Assembly: GCA_033344915.1 (NCBI GenBank)
Contig: JAWPML010000001.1
Location: 3,158,369 to 3,222,368 of the forward strand
DNA from: Acidimicrobiales bacterium
GTDB taxonomy: Bacteria; Actinomycetota; Acidimicrobiia; Acidimicrobiales; Aldehydirespiratoraceae
Reading direction: 5' to 3'
Length of the DNA stretch: 64,000 nucleotides
Below the pieces are notes generated by a model. It was not told where the DNA came from. It ran no database searches and saw only the letters and a program-made list of their open reading frames with translations. Each line of letters begins with the position of its first letter. The stretch's first letter is position 1. The translations under genes and the position numbers were made by a program. Shown one piece after another: positions 34,141-42,504 of the stretch.

Positions 34141-34871
34141 ACCACCAGTCGGAGCTGATGAACCGTAGGCTCCGAGTCATGACCGTCCGTGCCACGCCGC
34201 CCACCCGCGTTCTGTTGTGGCGTGGCGCGACGCGGGCGTGCGCGGTGTGCGGACGGCGCGGCCTGACCCGCCGATGGGTGGCGCTGGCGGACACGTGTCC
34301 GCGATGCGGGTTCGAGTTCGAGCGCAAGCCGGGGCACTTCGTCGGCGCCGTCGGCATCAACACGATCGTCGTCTTCGGGCTGATCCTGATCTCGATCGTC
34401 ACCGGCGTGATCCTGATGTGGCCGCGCCCCGAGGCCGCGCCGCTCCTCGCCGTCGCCCTTCCCATCGCGATCATCATGCCGTGGCTCTTCCACGCCACCG
34501 CCAAGACCATCTGGGTCGCGATCGACCTCGGCATGAAGCCGCTCGAGGCCGGCGAGGCCCTCGGCGGACCCGAGGAACGCGCGACGCAGAAGGGGTGACC
34601 GAGCCGTCCGAACGGCATCGGGAAGATCGTCCAGCTCACGGCGGGGCGCCCAGGGCGCGCGGCCCACGTCGACCTGGTCGTCGCGACGATCGACCAGCGT
34701 CCACCCGGACGGCGGCTTGGAACGGGCGAGGTGCTCGGCGCACAACGCGGCGCCGTAGCGCGCCCCGGTCGGATCATCGAGCGAGACCAGTTCGGCACGA
34801 CGCTCCGACCGGTGCAGCAACAACACCCCGGCCCGAGGACGAGAACATCCAGGGCGAGCGCACGTTGCCAT
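34137..34871 (-). CDS. DUF3499-like zinc-finger protein, open frame extends antisense to DUF983 gene
   Basis: Residues 1-100 read MATCARPGCSRPRAGVLLLH, then ALCAEHLARSKPPSGWTLVDRRDD, and a tail SPLLRRAF. This is the DUF3499 pattern with conserved Cys4, Cys9 and Cys44. The ATG at 34871 has TACCTT 6 bases upstream (leaderless). The family is only about 100 residues long, but the frame has no stop until 34137, giving 244 residues; the last 140 are antisense to DUF983. Either the protein is longer, or a frameshift or error has removed the stop near 34590. The first 100 residues are reliable; the 3' end is not. Confidence 0.6.
   Translation of the reverse strand: MATCARPGCSRPRAGVLLLHRSERRAELVSLDDPTGARYGAALCAEHLARSKPPSGWTLVDRRDDQVDVGRAPWAPRRELDDLPDAVRTARSPLLRRAFLGSAEGLAGLERLHAEVDRDPDGLGGGVEEPRHDDRDGKGDGEERRGLGARPHQDHAGDDRDQDQPEDDDRVDADGADEVPRLALELEPASRTRVRQRHPSAGQAAPSAHRARPRRATPQQNAGGRRGTDGHDSEPTVHQLRLVV
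34179..34598 (+). CDS. DUF983 family zinc-ribbon membrane protein
   Basis: A 139-residue protein with a four-cysteine zinc ribbon (Cys21, Cys24, Cys40, Cys43: CAVC then CPRCGFEFERKPGHF) and two TM helices (about 60-80 and 90-115). This is the DUF983 layout, seen near respiratory genes in other bacteria; function is not established. I prefer the ATG at 34179 to the one at 34158 because TAGGCT lies 7 bases upstream of it, matching other leaderless genes here. Its 3' half lies antisense to the DUF3499 frame. Confidence 0.85.
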   Translation: MTVRATPPTRVLLWRGATRACAVCGRRGLTRRWVALADTCPRCGFEFERKPGHFVGAVGINTIVVFGLILISIVTGVILMWPRPEAAPLLAVALPIAIIMPWLFHATAKTIWVAIDLGMKPLEAGEALGGPEERATQKG

Positions 34872-34935
34872 GGGCTGAAGGTACAAGCGGCTCGAGCTCA
34901 ACCGGTGGACAGGCGCGCTGACTACGATCGCCGCG

Positions 34936-35616
34936 ATGATCGTTGCGTTCGATGCCGACGACACGCTGTGGCACAACGAGGACAAGTTCCAGGAGACCCA
35001 CCGTGAGTTCGAGGCCCTCCTCGCGCCCTGGGCGGACGCCGAGACGGTGGAGGCCCATCTCACGGAGGTCCAGCGGGCCAACCTCCCCCGCTACGGGTTC
35101 GGTGCGAAGGCGTACATGCTCTCCATGATGGAGGCCGCGCTCGACATCTCGGATCACGAGGCGCCGCCCGAGACGATCCGCGAGATCATCCGTCTCGGCC
35201 AGGCGATCCTCGATCGGCCGACCGAGCTGCTCGAGGGTGTGCACGACGTGCTGGAATCGCTCGCCCATCTTCCGTTGATGTTGATCACCAAGGGTGACCT
35301 CTACGCACAGCACGCGAGCATCGAGAAGAGCGGACTGTCCGAGTACTTCTGGCGGATCGACGTCGTCGCCCACAAGGACCCCGGCACCTACGCCGAGGTC
35401 CTCGAACGCCACGCCGTCCCCGTGGAGAAGTTCGTCATGGTGGGTAATTCGGTGAAGTCGGACGTCCTCCCCGTGATCGAACTCGGCGGACGGGCGGTCC
35501 ACGTCCCGTACCACGTCACCTGGTCCCTCGAACAGGTCGACCACGACCCGGACCACGAGTTTCCGACCCTCGACCGTCTGACCGACCTACCCGACCTCCT
35601 GGAGACCTGGACATGA
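34936..35616 (+). CDS. HAD family hydrolase
   Basis: The 226-residue protein has HAD motif I FDADDTLWHN (Asp6, Asp8), a helical cap, motif II in LMLITKGD, and the motif III/IV region HKDPGTYAEVLE with MVGNSVKSDVLP. It should be a phosphatase with a Mg2+ centre; substrate unknown. The DADDT motif, where the fourth Asp is natural, is common in YjjG/phosphoserine-type HADs. TACGAT lies 7 bases upstream of the ATG. It overlaps the next gene by 4 bases, starting a three-gene unit. Confidence 0.86.
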   Translation: MIVAFDADDTLWHNEDKFQETHREFEALLAPWADAETVEAHLTEVQRANLPRYGFGAKAYMLSMMEAALDISDHEAPPETIREIIRLGQAILDRPTELLEGVHDVLESLAHLPLMLITKGDLYAQHASIEKSGLSEYFWRIDVVAHKDPGTYAEVLERHAVPVEKFVMVGNSVKSDVLPVIELGGRAVHVPYHVTWSLEQVDHDPDHEFPTLDRLTDLPDLLETWT

Positions 35617-36065
35617 CCGGATGGCATCTCGCCCAACTCAACGTGGCCACGCTGCGACAGCCGATCGACCATCCGGACACCGCGGAGTTCACCGACAATC
35701 TCGACCCGGTGAACGCGGCCGCCGAGGCGAGCCCCGGCTATGTCTGGCGACTCCAGGACGAGAGCGGCAACGCCACGTCGTTCCAACGCGACGGCGACCC
35801 CCTGCGCATCCCCAACCTGACGGTCTGGGAGTCGATCGACGCGCTGAAGGACTATCTGTACGGGGACGCGCACGTGCCGTTCCTGCGCAAGCGTCGTCAG
35901 TGGTTCGAGGCGCACGCCGAGGCGCATTTCGTCATGTGGTGGATCCCGGCGGGCCACATCCCGACGCTCGAGGAAGCCGAAGCGCGCCTGGCGACGCTGC
36001 AGGCCGAGGGTCCGACGCCCGACGCGTTCACCTTCGCGACGTCGTTCGACCCGCCGTCCGGATGA
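35613..36065 (+). CDS. DUF3291 domain protein
   Basis: A 150-residue protein with the DUF3291 pattern: HLAQLNVATLRQPIDHP near the start, FTDNLDPVNAAAEASPGYVW, and FLRKRRQWFEAHAEAHFVMWW. The fold is a dimeric alpha-beta barrel like antibiotic-biosynthesis monooxygenases. Function unknown. The ATG overlaps the HAD stop and its stop overlaps the next ATG, so the three genes are translated together. Confidence 0.86.
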   Translation: MTGWHLAQLNVATLRQPIDHPDTAEFTDNLDPVNAAAEASPGYVWRLQDESGNATSFQRDGDPLRIPNLTVWESIDALKDYLYGDAHVPFLRKRRQWFEAHAEAHFVMWWIPAGHIPTLEEAEARLATLQAEGPTPDAFTFATSFDPPSG

Positions 36066-36418
36066 GGCGGCTCGAGGGGCCCGAGCTCGTCGCCTACGAC
36101 CTCGTCCCCCGAGCCGTGCTGGAGCGGGTACGGGTGCAACAGGTCCCCGTGCTCCCCCCGGGGGCGTCGGGCATGACGGTCGGCCGGTTCGTCTTCCTCC
36201 GCCGAGACGACGATCGCACGGGCACTCGCGAGCTCCTCGCTCACGAGCTGGTCCACGCCCACCAGTACGCCGAACAGGGATTGGTCGGCTTCCTCGCCGA
36301 CTACCTGCGGGACTATGCGACCGGGCTCCGGCGCCACCGATCCCACCGGGCCGCCTATCTCTCGATCCCGGCCGAGGCCGAGGCACGATCGCACGCGGCC
36401 GCCTGGCGCACGCGGTGA
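36062..36418 (+). CDS. DUF4157-like putative metalloprotease domain protein
   Basis: A 118-residue protein with the zinc-binding pattern HELVHAHQYA (His61, His65), preceded by GRFVFLRRDD and followed by Arg/Tyr-rich helices (DYLRDYATGLRRHRSHRAAY). DUF4157 domains carry HExxH and are often found in larger toxins or phage proteins; here it stands alone, and nothing else suggests a toxin. ATG overlaps the DUF3291 stop by 4 bases. It could be a small protease or a zinc-binding remnant. Confidence 0.7.
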   Translation: MRRLEGPELVAYDLVPRAVLERVRVQQVPVLPPGASGMTVGRFVFLRRDDDRTGTRELLAHELVHAHQYAEQGLVGFLADYLRDYATGLRRHRSHRAAYLSIPAEAEARSHAAAWRTR

Positions 36419-36469
36419 CGCTCGTCATAGGGCGCCGCGGCTGACCCGCGCCCTCCTACCCTCGATCCG

Positions 36470-37906
36470 ATGCGATTCCTGGACCCACCGGCACGGCAGT
36501 ACTCGCCGCGGGTCGTCCAGGTCGTCGCCCTCATCGGCGTCGCCGCGAGCTCGTTCACCATCACCGTCCTGTCGGCCGCCCTCCCGACCATCGCCGACGA
36601 CCTCGACTCCTCGACGGGCACCGTCACCTGGGTGATCGCCGGGCCCCTGCTCGCGTTCGCGGTGTTCACCCCGATGGCGGGCAAGCTCGGCGACCTCTAC
36701 GGGCACCGACGCATGTACCTGCTCGGGTTCACCGGGGCGGCCGTCATGTCGCTCGTCACCGCCGCGTCACCGAATGCCGCGTTCCTGATCGGCGCCCGGA
36801 TCCTCGCGCAGGCGTTCTCCTCCTCGACGGGCCCGTCGGCGCTCGCGTTGATGATGCAGGCGTTTCCCGACGACCGGCGAACCTCGGTGGCCGGCGTGTG
36901 GTCGGCCGTGCTGGCGGCATCACCCGCCCTCGGTGTGGTCGTCGGCGGCCCCCTCATCGACGCGACGAGCTGGCGCACGCTCTTCGTGATCCAGAGCGTC
37001 GGCATGGCCGTCGCGGTGATCGCCGCATCACGGGTCCTCCCCGACAGCGAGCGCCGCGACGACCTGACGTTCGACCTCTGGGGCGGACTCTTCCTCGCCG
37101 CCGGCATCGCCACGATCCTCATCCCGCTGAACCGGGCGAGCTCGCTCGGTTGGGATCACCCGGTGGTGGCCGGCGGCCTGGCGCTGTCGCCGGTCTTCCT
37201 GATCGGTTTCGTCGTCTGGGAGCGGCGCACCGCCCACCCACTGATCGAGCTCGCCGTACTGCGCGAACGAAATGTCGCGCTCCCGCTCGTCAGCCAACTC
37301 TTCCTGAACGGCCCCTACATGGCGGGGCTCGTCATCACCTCGCTGATGCTCGGCGCGACGTCGACGTTCGCCTACAGCACGACCGCGATCTCCCTGCTGA
37401 TCCTGCCCCGTCCGATCATGTTCGCCATCGGCGCGTGGGTGGCGGGCTGGCTGACCGAACGATTCGGCGGACGGCCCGTGGTGATGCTCGGGTGCACCGG
37501 GATCTCCGCCGGCCTGCTCGCCATCGGCATCGGTGCGGTGACCGGCGAGATCGGCTTCGTCGTGGCCGGGGTGGCCACCGCGGGGGCGGGCAGCGGCATC
37601 GCGCGGCCGCCGATCATCGCCGCACTCACCGATGCGGTCGGCGACCGAGACCTCGGCGTCGGCACCGGCATGCTCAACATGGCCGGTCAGATCGGGGCCG
37701 CGGCTGGTATCAGCCTGCTCTCCGCGCTCGTCACCGACACCAGCACCCCCGAACGCTTCCGTTTCGTGTTCGTGATCGGCGCGGCCGTGTCGACGCTCGC
37801 CATCGGCATCGCCGGCGCGATCCGGTTCTCCGAGACACTTCCGGCAGCCCGCACGACCCCGTCGCCGACTGCGCCCTACTCGGCGACGGTGGACGTCCGG
37901 AAGTAG
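36470..37906 (+). CDS. MFS transporter, DHA2-type drug/proton antiporter
   Basis: A 478-residue protein with about 14 TM helices and the MFS motifs GKLGDLYGHRRMYLLG (loop 2-3) and GPSALALM. It matches the drug:H+ antiporter-2 (EmrB/QacA) group, though substrate cannot be told. TACCCT lies 7 bases before the ATG. There is no regulator gene adjacent. It converges on the 3-hydroxyacyl-CoA dehydrogenase gene with 4 bases between stops. Confidence 0.9.
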   Translation: MRFLDPPARQYSPRVVQVVALIGVAASSFTITVLSAALPTIADDLDSSTGTVTWVIAGPLLAFAVFTPMAGKLGDLYGHRRMYLLGFTGAAVMSLVTAASPNAAFLIGARILAQAFSSSTGPSALALMMQAFPDDRRTSVAGVWSAVLAASPALGVVVGGPLIDATSWRTLFVIQSVGMAVAVIAASRVLPDSERRDDLTFDLWGGLFLAAGIATILIPLNRASSLGWDHPVVAGGLALSPVFLIGFVVWERRTAHPLIELAVLRERNVALPLVSQLFLNGPYMAGLVITSLMLGATSTFAYSTTAISLLILPRPIMFAIGAWVAGWLTERFGGRPVVMLGCTGISAGLLAIGIGAVTGEIGFVVAGVATAGAGSGIARPPIIAALTDAVGDRDLGVGTGMLNMAGQIGAAAGISLLSALVTDTSTPERFRFVFVIGAAVSTLAIGIAGAIRFSETLPAARTTPSPTAPYSATVDVRK

Positions 37907-37910
37907 CGAC

Positions 37911-38768
37911 TCAGTAGGTGTAGAAGCCCTGGCCGGTCTTGCGGCCGAGCTGGCCCGCCGTCACCATCCGGCGCAGCAGCGGGGGCGGCGCGAGGAAGCG
38001 CTCGGCGAACTCCTCGTGGAGCGACTCGGCGGCGAGCAGCAACACGTCCAGACCGACGAGGTCCGACAACGTCAGCGGACCCATCGGATGTCCCGCGCCG
38101 AGCTGCATCGCCTCGTCGATGTCCTCGGCCGACGCATGGCCGGCCTCGTACATCGCGATCGCCTGACAGAGATACGGGATCAACAGCGCGTTCACGATGA
38201 AGCCGGAGCGGTCCTTGCAGACCACCACCCGCTTGCCCAGCCGGTCGGTGGCGAACATCGACACGGCCGCGAGCACCGCTGCGTCGGTCCGCTGCGTCTC
38301 GATCACCTCGACCAGCTTCATCACGGGCGCGGGATTGAAGAAGTGCATCCCGCACACCTGCGCGGGCCGGCCGGTGGCCATCGCGATGTCGATGATCGGG
38401 ATGGACGAGGTGTTGGTCGCGAGGATGGCGTCGTCGCGGGCGATGTCGTCGAGCTCGGTGAAGATCGAGAGCTTCAGCTCGCGGATCTCCGGGGCCGCCT
38501 CGATGATCAGATCACACGGGGCGAGATCGGCGAGTTGCATCGTCCAGGTGATGGCACCGGCGGCCTCGTCGCGAGCGGCGGCGTCGAGCTTTCCCCGCTC
38601 CACCGCCTTGTCGAGCGAACCCTGGACGCGGGCCTGGCCGGCCTCCACGGCTGCGGCGTCGATGTCGCGGGCCACGACCGACACGCCCGACTTCGCGAGC
38701 ACCTCGATGATGCCGGAGCCCATCGCGCCGGTACCCACGACCCCGACCGTGTCGATCGAGCCCGTCAC
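37911..38768 (-). CDS. 3-hydroxyacyl-CoA dehydrogenase (hydroxybutyryl-CoA type)
   Basis: The 285-residue protein has the NAD-binding VGVVGTGAMGSG (residues 7-18), the conserved CDLIIEAAPE, TNTSSIPI, HFFNPAPVMKLVEVI and the C-terminal GAGHPMGPLTLSDLVGLD. It oxidises 3-hydroxyacyl-CoA with NAD+ in fatty acid or polyhydroxybutyrate metabolism. I place the start at GTG 38768 because upstream residues do not match the family and it falls next to the cyclophilin stop. With the thiolase at 43.8 kb and crotonase at 15.1 kb, the window holds scattered beta-oxidation enzymes. Confidence 0.92.
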   Translation of the reverse strand: MTGSIDTVGVVGTGAMGSGIIEVLAKSGVSVVARDIDAAAVEAGQARVQGSLDKAVERGKLDAAARDEAAGAITWTMQLADLAPCDLIIEAAPEIRELKLSIFTELDDIARDDAILATNTSSIPIIDIAMATGRPAQVCGMHFFNPAPVMKLVEVIETQRTDAAVLAAVSMFATDRLGKRVVVCKDRSGFIVNALLIPYLCQAIAMYEAGHASAEDIDEAMQLGAGHPMGPLTLSDLVGLDVLLLAAESLHEEFAERFLAPPPLLRRMVTAGQLGRKTGQGFYTY

Positions 38769-38769
38769 G

Positions 38770-39327
38770 TCAGTCCGCTTCCTCGATCGTGACCGAGTTG
38801 ATGACCACGTCGGTGGTCGGTCGATCGCTGCGGTCGGTCTCGACACGCTGCATCTCGTCCACGACCTCGAGTCCCTTCACGACCTTGCCGAACAGGGAGT
38901 ACTGCGGGGGCAGGCCGACGCCGCTGGCGCCCGAGACGATGAAGAACTGGCTGCCGTTGGTGTTCGGGCCGGCGTTCGCCATCGCGAGGGAGCCGATCTC
39001 GTAGCGTCCCGGGGCCGGAAGCTCGTCGTCGAACTTGTAGCCGGGGCCACCACGGCCCGTGCCGGTCGGGTCGCCGCCCTGGCACATGAACCCGTTGATG
39101 ATGCGATGGAAGACGATGCCGTCGTAGTACTTGTAACGAGCGAGCGTCACGAAGTTGTTGACCGTCTTCGGCGCGGCGGCGGCATCGAGCGCGATCACCA
39201 TGTCGCCCAATGTGGTGCTCATCGTGGCGGTGTAGCGCTTCGCCGGATCGATGCACATCTCCGGCGCGGAATCGAACTCACGCTGCTGCGGGCTCGAGCC
39301 GTCGGCGTTGGGGCACGGGGTAGCCAT
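38770..39327 (-). CDS. Cyclophilin-type peptidyl-prolyl isomerase
   Basis: The 185-residue protein has a short N-terminal extension, then a cyclophilin core: VNNFVTLARYKYYDGIVFHR, GFMCQGGDPTGTGRGGPGY, and NGSQFFIV. It catalyses proline cis-trans isomerisation. No signal peptide is visible, so it is probably cytoplasmic. The ATG at 39327 follows GAGAGGATG. It lies one base from the dehydrogenase start downstream, suggesting an operon. It is divergent from the small zinc-ribbon gene. Confidence 0.9.
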   Translation of the reverse strand: MATPCPNADGSSPQQREFDSAPEMCIDPAKRYTATMSTTLGDMVIALDAAAAPKTVNNFVTLARYKYYDGIVFHRIINGFMCQGGDPTGTGRGGPGYKFDDELPAPGRYEIGSLAMANAGPNTNGSQFFIVSGASGVGLPPQYSLFGKVVKGLEVVDEMQRVETDRSDRPTTDVVINSVTIEEAD

Positions 39328-39441
39328 GGAACATCCTCTCGAAAGCTCACCGACACTCGCGACGAGCCCCGTCGAGACTACGGCCCCGACGGGACGGAGC
39401 ATCACCCAGCCGCACGGCACGGCGTGCATAGGGTGATCCCC

Positions 39442-39615
39442 GTGCAGGAGATGACCGCACCGGACAGCGCAGGCGTCGTCGCCGACCATCCGCTGTGCTG
39501 CGGACGCTGCGATGTCGCCTGGCGGGGCGCGAAGGGCGACCTCTGCTGGGTCTGCGGCGACCCCGGCGTGCCCCGCGGGGAAGTGCGCATCGTCGAGGAC
39601 GAACCCGCCGCCTGA
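39442..39615 (+). CDS. 57-residue zinc-ribbon protein
   Basis: A small gene below usual length cut-offs. TAGGGT at 39429-39434 lies 7 bases before the GTG. The product has two cysteine pairs, CCGRC and CWVC, spaced as in zinc ribbons, and an acidic tail. Reading frame and promoter geometry match other genes here. Function unknown; small zinc ribbons often bind nucleic acid or act as accessory factors. An alternative ATG lies at 39451. Confidence 0.6.
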   Translation: MQEMTAPDSAGVVADHPLCCGRCDVAWRGAKGDLCWVCGDPGVPRGEVRIVEDEPAA

Positions 39616-39640
39616 CCCCGTCCCGGTCGATCGCGGTGGC

Positions 39641-40204
39641 TCAACCCGCGAACAGGTGGGCGGTCCAGATCACGTCGTCGACCACCACGATGCCGATCCC
39701 GATCGCCCGGTAGCGGGGACTCACGATGTTCGCTTCGTGCGAGGGGCTGGCCACGAACGCGTCGATCAACACGGCGACGCTCGGTCCGTAGCCGACGTTC
39801 TCCCCGGCCGCGGTCCACGCGTCATCCTCGACCACGTCGTAGATCAACGAGGAGTGGTGGAGCCGGGCGTCGACCGCGATCCGGGCGGCCCACGCCTGCG
39901 CCAGGGCGTCCAGTTCGTCGTCGGCCACCAGCGGGTCGAGTCCTGCCGCGTGACGGAGGTCGTTCAGCGCGTGGCGGGTCTCCTCGGCGAGCGTCGGGGC
40001 GACCGTCGTGGTCGTGACGCGGACCGGCCCGTCCGTCGCGACGTCCGCTCGCGCGGCCGTCGCAATCGGCGGGGACGACGTCACCGTCGATTCGACGCCA
40101 CTCGGCGTACTCGTCGGGGCAGCGGCCGCGCCGGGGAACACGAGCCAGCTCGCGACGGTCAACGTCACGGCGAGCCCGAATCCCGCCGTCGTGCCGTAAC
40201 GCAT
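39641..40204 (-). CDS. CAP-superfamily extracellular protein
   Basis: The 187-residue protein has an N-terminal signal peptide (about 1-29, hydrophobic GFGLAVTLTVASWLVFPGAA), a short Pro/Thr linker, and a CAP/SCP domain (about 75-187) with RHALNDLRHAAGLDPLVADDEL, HHSSLIYDVV, AAGENVGYGP and VASPSHEANIVSP. CAP domains are secreted and bind lipids or act in envelope processes. The start is ATG 40204, with a G-rich site 5-10 bases upstream. It is adjacent to, and on the opposite strand from, the MBL gene. Confidence 0.85.
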   Translation of the reverse strand: MRYGTTAGFGLAVTLTVASWLVFPGAAAAPTSTPSGVESTVTSSPPIATAARADVATDGPVRVTTTTVAPTLAEETRHALNDLRHAAGLDPLVADDELDALAQAWAARIAVDARLHHSSLIYDVVEDDAWTAAGENVGYGPSVAVLIDAFVASPSHEANIVSPRYRAIGIGIVVVDDVIWTAHLFAG

Positions 40205-40294
40205 GCATCCCCCCGGTCGCCGACTCCCGACCACGGGCGAGTATGTCAGCGCGCCCGGGTGCGGTCGGCGACCCTCGCGGCCTATGTTTGGGCC

Positions 40295-40903
40295 GTGACG
40301 CTGCACTGGGATGACAGCCGGGTCGAGGTCCATCGGGTGGTCGTCGGACCCGTCGACAACAACGTCTTCGTGATCCGGTGCCGGGAAACCGGCGAAGGGG
40401 TCCTCCTCGACGCCGCCAACGAGCACGACCGGCTGCTCGAGCTGTGCCAGAAGCTCGACGTGCGCACCGTGCTCGAGACCCACGGCCACTGGGACCACAT
40501 CCAGGCGATACCGGCCATCCGCGATGCGGGCTATCGCGTCGGTGTCACCGCCGAGGACGCCGCCATGCTCCCCAGCTACGACTATCTGCTCGAGGACGAG
40601 TCGGTGATCGAAGTGGGCCGCCTCCGGATCCACACCCACCACACCCCCGGGCACACCCCCGGGTCGATGTCCTTCAGCGTCGAGGACACCCCGCTGCTCT
40701 TCACCGGCGACACCCTCTTTCCGGGCGGGCCGGGCGCGACCGGGTTCGAGGGCGGAGACTTCCCCACCATCCTGCGCAGCATCGAGGACCGCATGTTCCG
40801 CGTGTTCGATGCCGACACCATCGTGCTCCCCGGCCACGGCGCCGACACCACGATCGGGGCCGAGTCGCCCTCGCTCGACGAATGGGCCGCCCGCGGTTGG
40901 TGA
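40295..40903 (+). CDS. MBL-fold metallo-hydrolase (glyoxalase II-like)
   Basis: The 202-residue protein has the metallo-beta-lactamase motif HGHWDH (63-68) and TPGHTPGSMSF, FTGDTLFPGG. The short length fits the glyoxalase II-like hydroxyacylglutathione or other thioester hydrolase subgroup. TATGTT lies 6 bases before the GTG at 40295 (leaderless type). The long frame upstream is antisense to the CAP gene and is not real. Confidence 0.87.
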   Translation: MTLHWDDSRVEVHRVVVGPVDNNVFVIRCRETGEGVLLDAANEHDRLLELCQKLDVRTVLETHGHWDHIQAIPAIRDAGYRVGVTAEDAAMLPSYDYLLEDESVIEVGRLRIHTHHTPGHTPGSMSFSVEDTPLLFTGDTLFPGGPGATGFEGGDFPTILRSIEDRMFRVFDADTIVLPGHGADTTIGAESPSLDEWAARGW

Positions 40904-40954
40904 TCCCGACGCCGGATCCTCAAGACCCGAGCCCGGAGGCCGACGGGACCGGAG

Positions 40955-41890
40955 ATGATGACTCCGCCCGTCATCGAGAACGAACCCGCTCGCCTGGCCT
41001 CGGTCGAGTCACTGCGCGTTCTCGACACGCCTGCCGACGCCGCCTTCGACGAGCTGGTCGAACTCGCGGCGTGGACGTGTCATGTCCCGATCGCGGCGTT
41101 GTCCCTCATCGACCATGACCGGCAGTGGTTCAAAGCGCAGGTCGGTCTCCCCTTCGCGGAGACCGCTCGCGACATCACCTTCTGTGCCCACACGATCACC
41201 GAGGAACAGACGCTGATCGTCCCGGATGCGACGCTCGATCCCCGCTTCCGCACCAGCCCGTTCGTGACCGGCGATGCCGAGATCCGCTTCTACGCCGGTG
41301 CCTCGATCACGGTCGACGACGATCTCCCCGTCGGCGCGCTGTGCGTCATGGACACCCGCCCGCGTTCGCTGTTCGCGGACGAACGCCGCGCCCTCGAGAT
41401 CCTCGCCCGTCAGGCCGGGGATCGGCTCCACGCCATCCGTCTCGAGTGGCGGGCCCTCGATGCGCTCACCGGCGCGGCCGCGCCCGTCGCCGCCGAGCGC
41501 TGGCTGCAGGACCAGCCCACGGACCGGGACCGCGCGGTCGTGCACGTCGACATCGACGGCCTCGCCGAGATCAACACCGGGGCGGGAGACGACGCCGGGG
41601 ACCACGCCCTCGCCGACACCGCCGCCCGCCTTCGCGAGGCCGCGCCCGCTCATTCGATGGTCGCGCGGATCGGCGACGACGAGTTCGCCGTGATCCTCGA
41701 GGGCGAGCCGCTCGAGGACCTCACCGCCACCGTCCAGACGCTCCGGGCGGCGTTCGAGCCGACCGACGCGCCCGCCTTCGACGTCTCGATGGGCCTCGCG
41801 ACCGCCGGCCCCGGCGACAGCGGTCAGGATCTCGTCGAGGCCGCGGCCGCGGCCACCGCGATGGAGAAGCAGCTCCGACGAGCCGAGTGA
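40955..41890 (+). CDS. GAF-GGDEF protein with degenerate GGDEF motif
   Basis: The 311-residue protein has an N-terminal GAF domain (about 12-160; SLIDHDRQWFKA, FCAHTI) and a C-terminal GGDEF-like domain (about 165-305) with metal-binding VHVDIDG (Asp199) and the signature reading GDDEF (240-244) in place of GGDEF. The altered second glycine suggests weak or no diguanylate cyclase activity, though divergent motifs can still be active. It may be a GTP-binding sensor. Two ATGs in tandem (40955, 40958) make the start uncertain by one residue. Confidence 0.85.
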   Translation: MMTPPVIENEPARLASVESLRVLDTPADAAFDELVELAAWTCHVPIAALSLIDHDRQWFKAQVGLPFAETARDITFCAHTITEEQTLIVPDATLDPRFRTSPFVTGDAEIRFYAGASITVDDDLPVGALCVMDTRPRSLFADERRALEILARQAGDRLHAIRLEWRALDALTGAAAPVAAERWLQDQPTDRDRAVVHVDIDGLAEINTGAGDDAGDHALADTAARLREAAPAHSMVARIGDDEFAVILEGEPLEDLTATVQTLRAAFEPTDAPAFDVSMGLATAGPGDSGQDLVEAAAAATAMEKQLRRAE

Positions 41891-41914
41891 TCGGGGTCAG
41901 CCGTCGACCCCGAT
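41890..41914. terminator. Stem-loop at the ends of convergent genes
   Basis: A 9-bp stem (41890-41898 with 41906-41914) with a 7-base loop lies at the 3' ends of the GAF-GGDEF gene and the convergent membrane protein, partly inside the latter's last codons. Likely a shared terminator; no U tract. Confidence 0.5.
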
Positions 41915-42394
41915 GGCGACGTCGGTGTCCTTTCGCTCCTTCACCGTCACCCGGGGGTAGTCACGCAGCTGGAGTTCGCGGACGCCACTCCATCCCTCGG
42001 CACACAGCACACCGTCGGCGGTGATGCGCACGCCGGTGTCGTAGGTCCGCGAGAGCATCCAGGTGCCCGCGCCGATCACGCCGGGCAGGATGACGAGCCA
42101 GAACACGATCAGGTCGGCGGAGGACGGCGCGACCACGGCCGCGACGGCACCGACCAGGACGAGGACCGGGGTGATGCCGACCACGACACGCGCAGCCGTT
42201 CGTGCACCGGGGCCGTACCCACGGGGGAGCTCGTACAACAGGGCATCGCTCGTGTCGTCGCCGGCGCGGGCCGCCCGGATCGCCGCCCGCAGCTCGGTGG
42301 CCTCGCGCGCCGGCCGCCGTCGACACCGGACCCGATCCCGCGGCGCGTTCTTCGTGCCGACCGAGTGCCAGCAGTTGATGTCCATGCCCCTCAT
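41897..42394 (-). CDS. Hypothetical two-TM membrane protein
   Basis: A 165-residue protein with an Arg-rich N-terminus, two hydrophobic helices (about 70-89 and 93-112), and a C-terminal part that could be a small beta domain (RITADGVLCAEGWSGVRELQ). I do not recognise it; the layout resembles small PH-like membrane proteins. The ATG at 42394 follows AGGAAG; an internal ATG at 42385 is also possible. It is divergent from the lipoprotein gene. Confidence 0.55.
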   Translation of the reverse strand: MRGMDINCWHSVGTKNAPRDRVRCRRRPAREATELRAAIRAARAGDDTSDALLYELPRGYGPGARTAARVVVGITPVLVLVGAVAAVVAPSSADLIVFWLVILPGVIGAGTWMLSRTYDTGVRITADGVLCAEGWSGVRELQLRDYPRVTVKERKDTDVAIGVDG

Positions 42395-42504
42395 CGTGAC
42401 AGCTTCCTGGGAGCCTGCTGAGGACGGCGAACACCACCGGGAACCAACGAGGGTCGCCGACCGTCAGAACGGCCGAGAACAACCATCCCCCGAGGAGTAC
42501 CCCC

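Noticed and set aside
36062-36418. DUF4157 protein as a toxin or phage module
   Set aside because: It is a small stand-alone protein in an ordinary operon, with no immunity gene, no secretion signal and no phage genes nearby.
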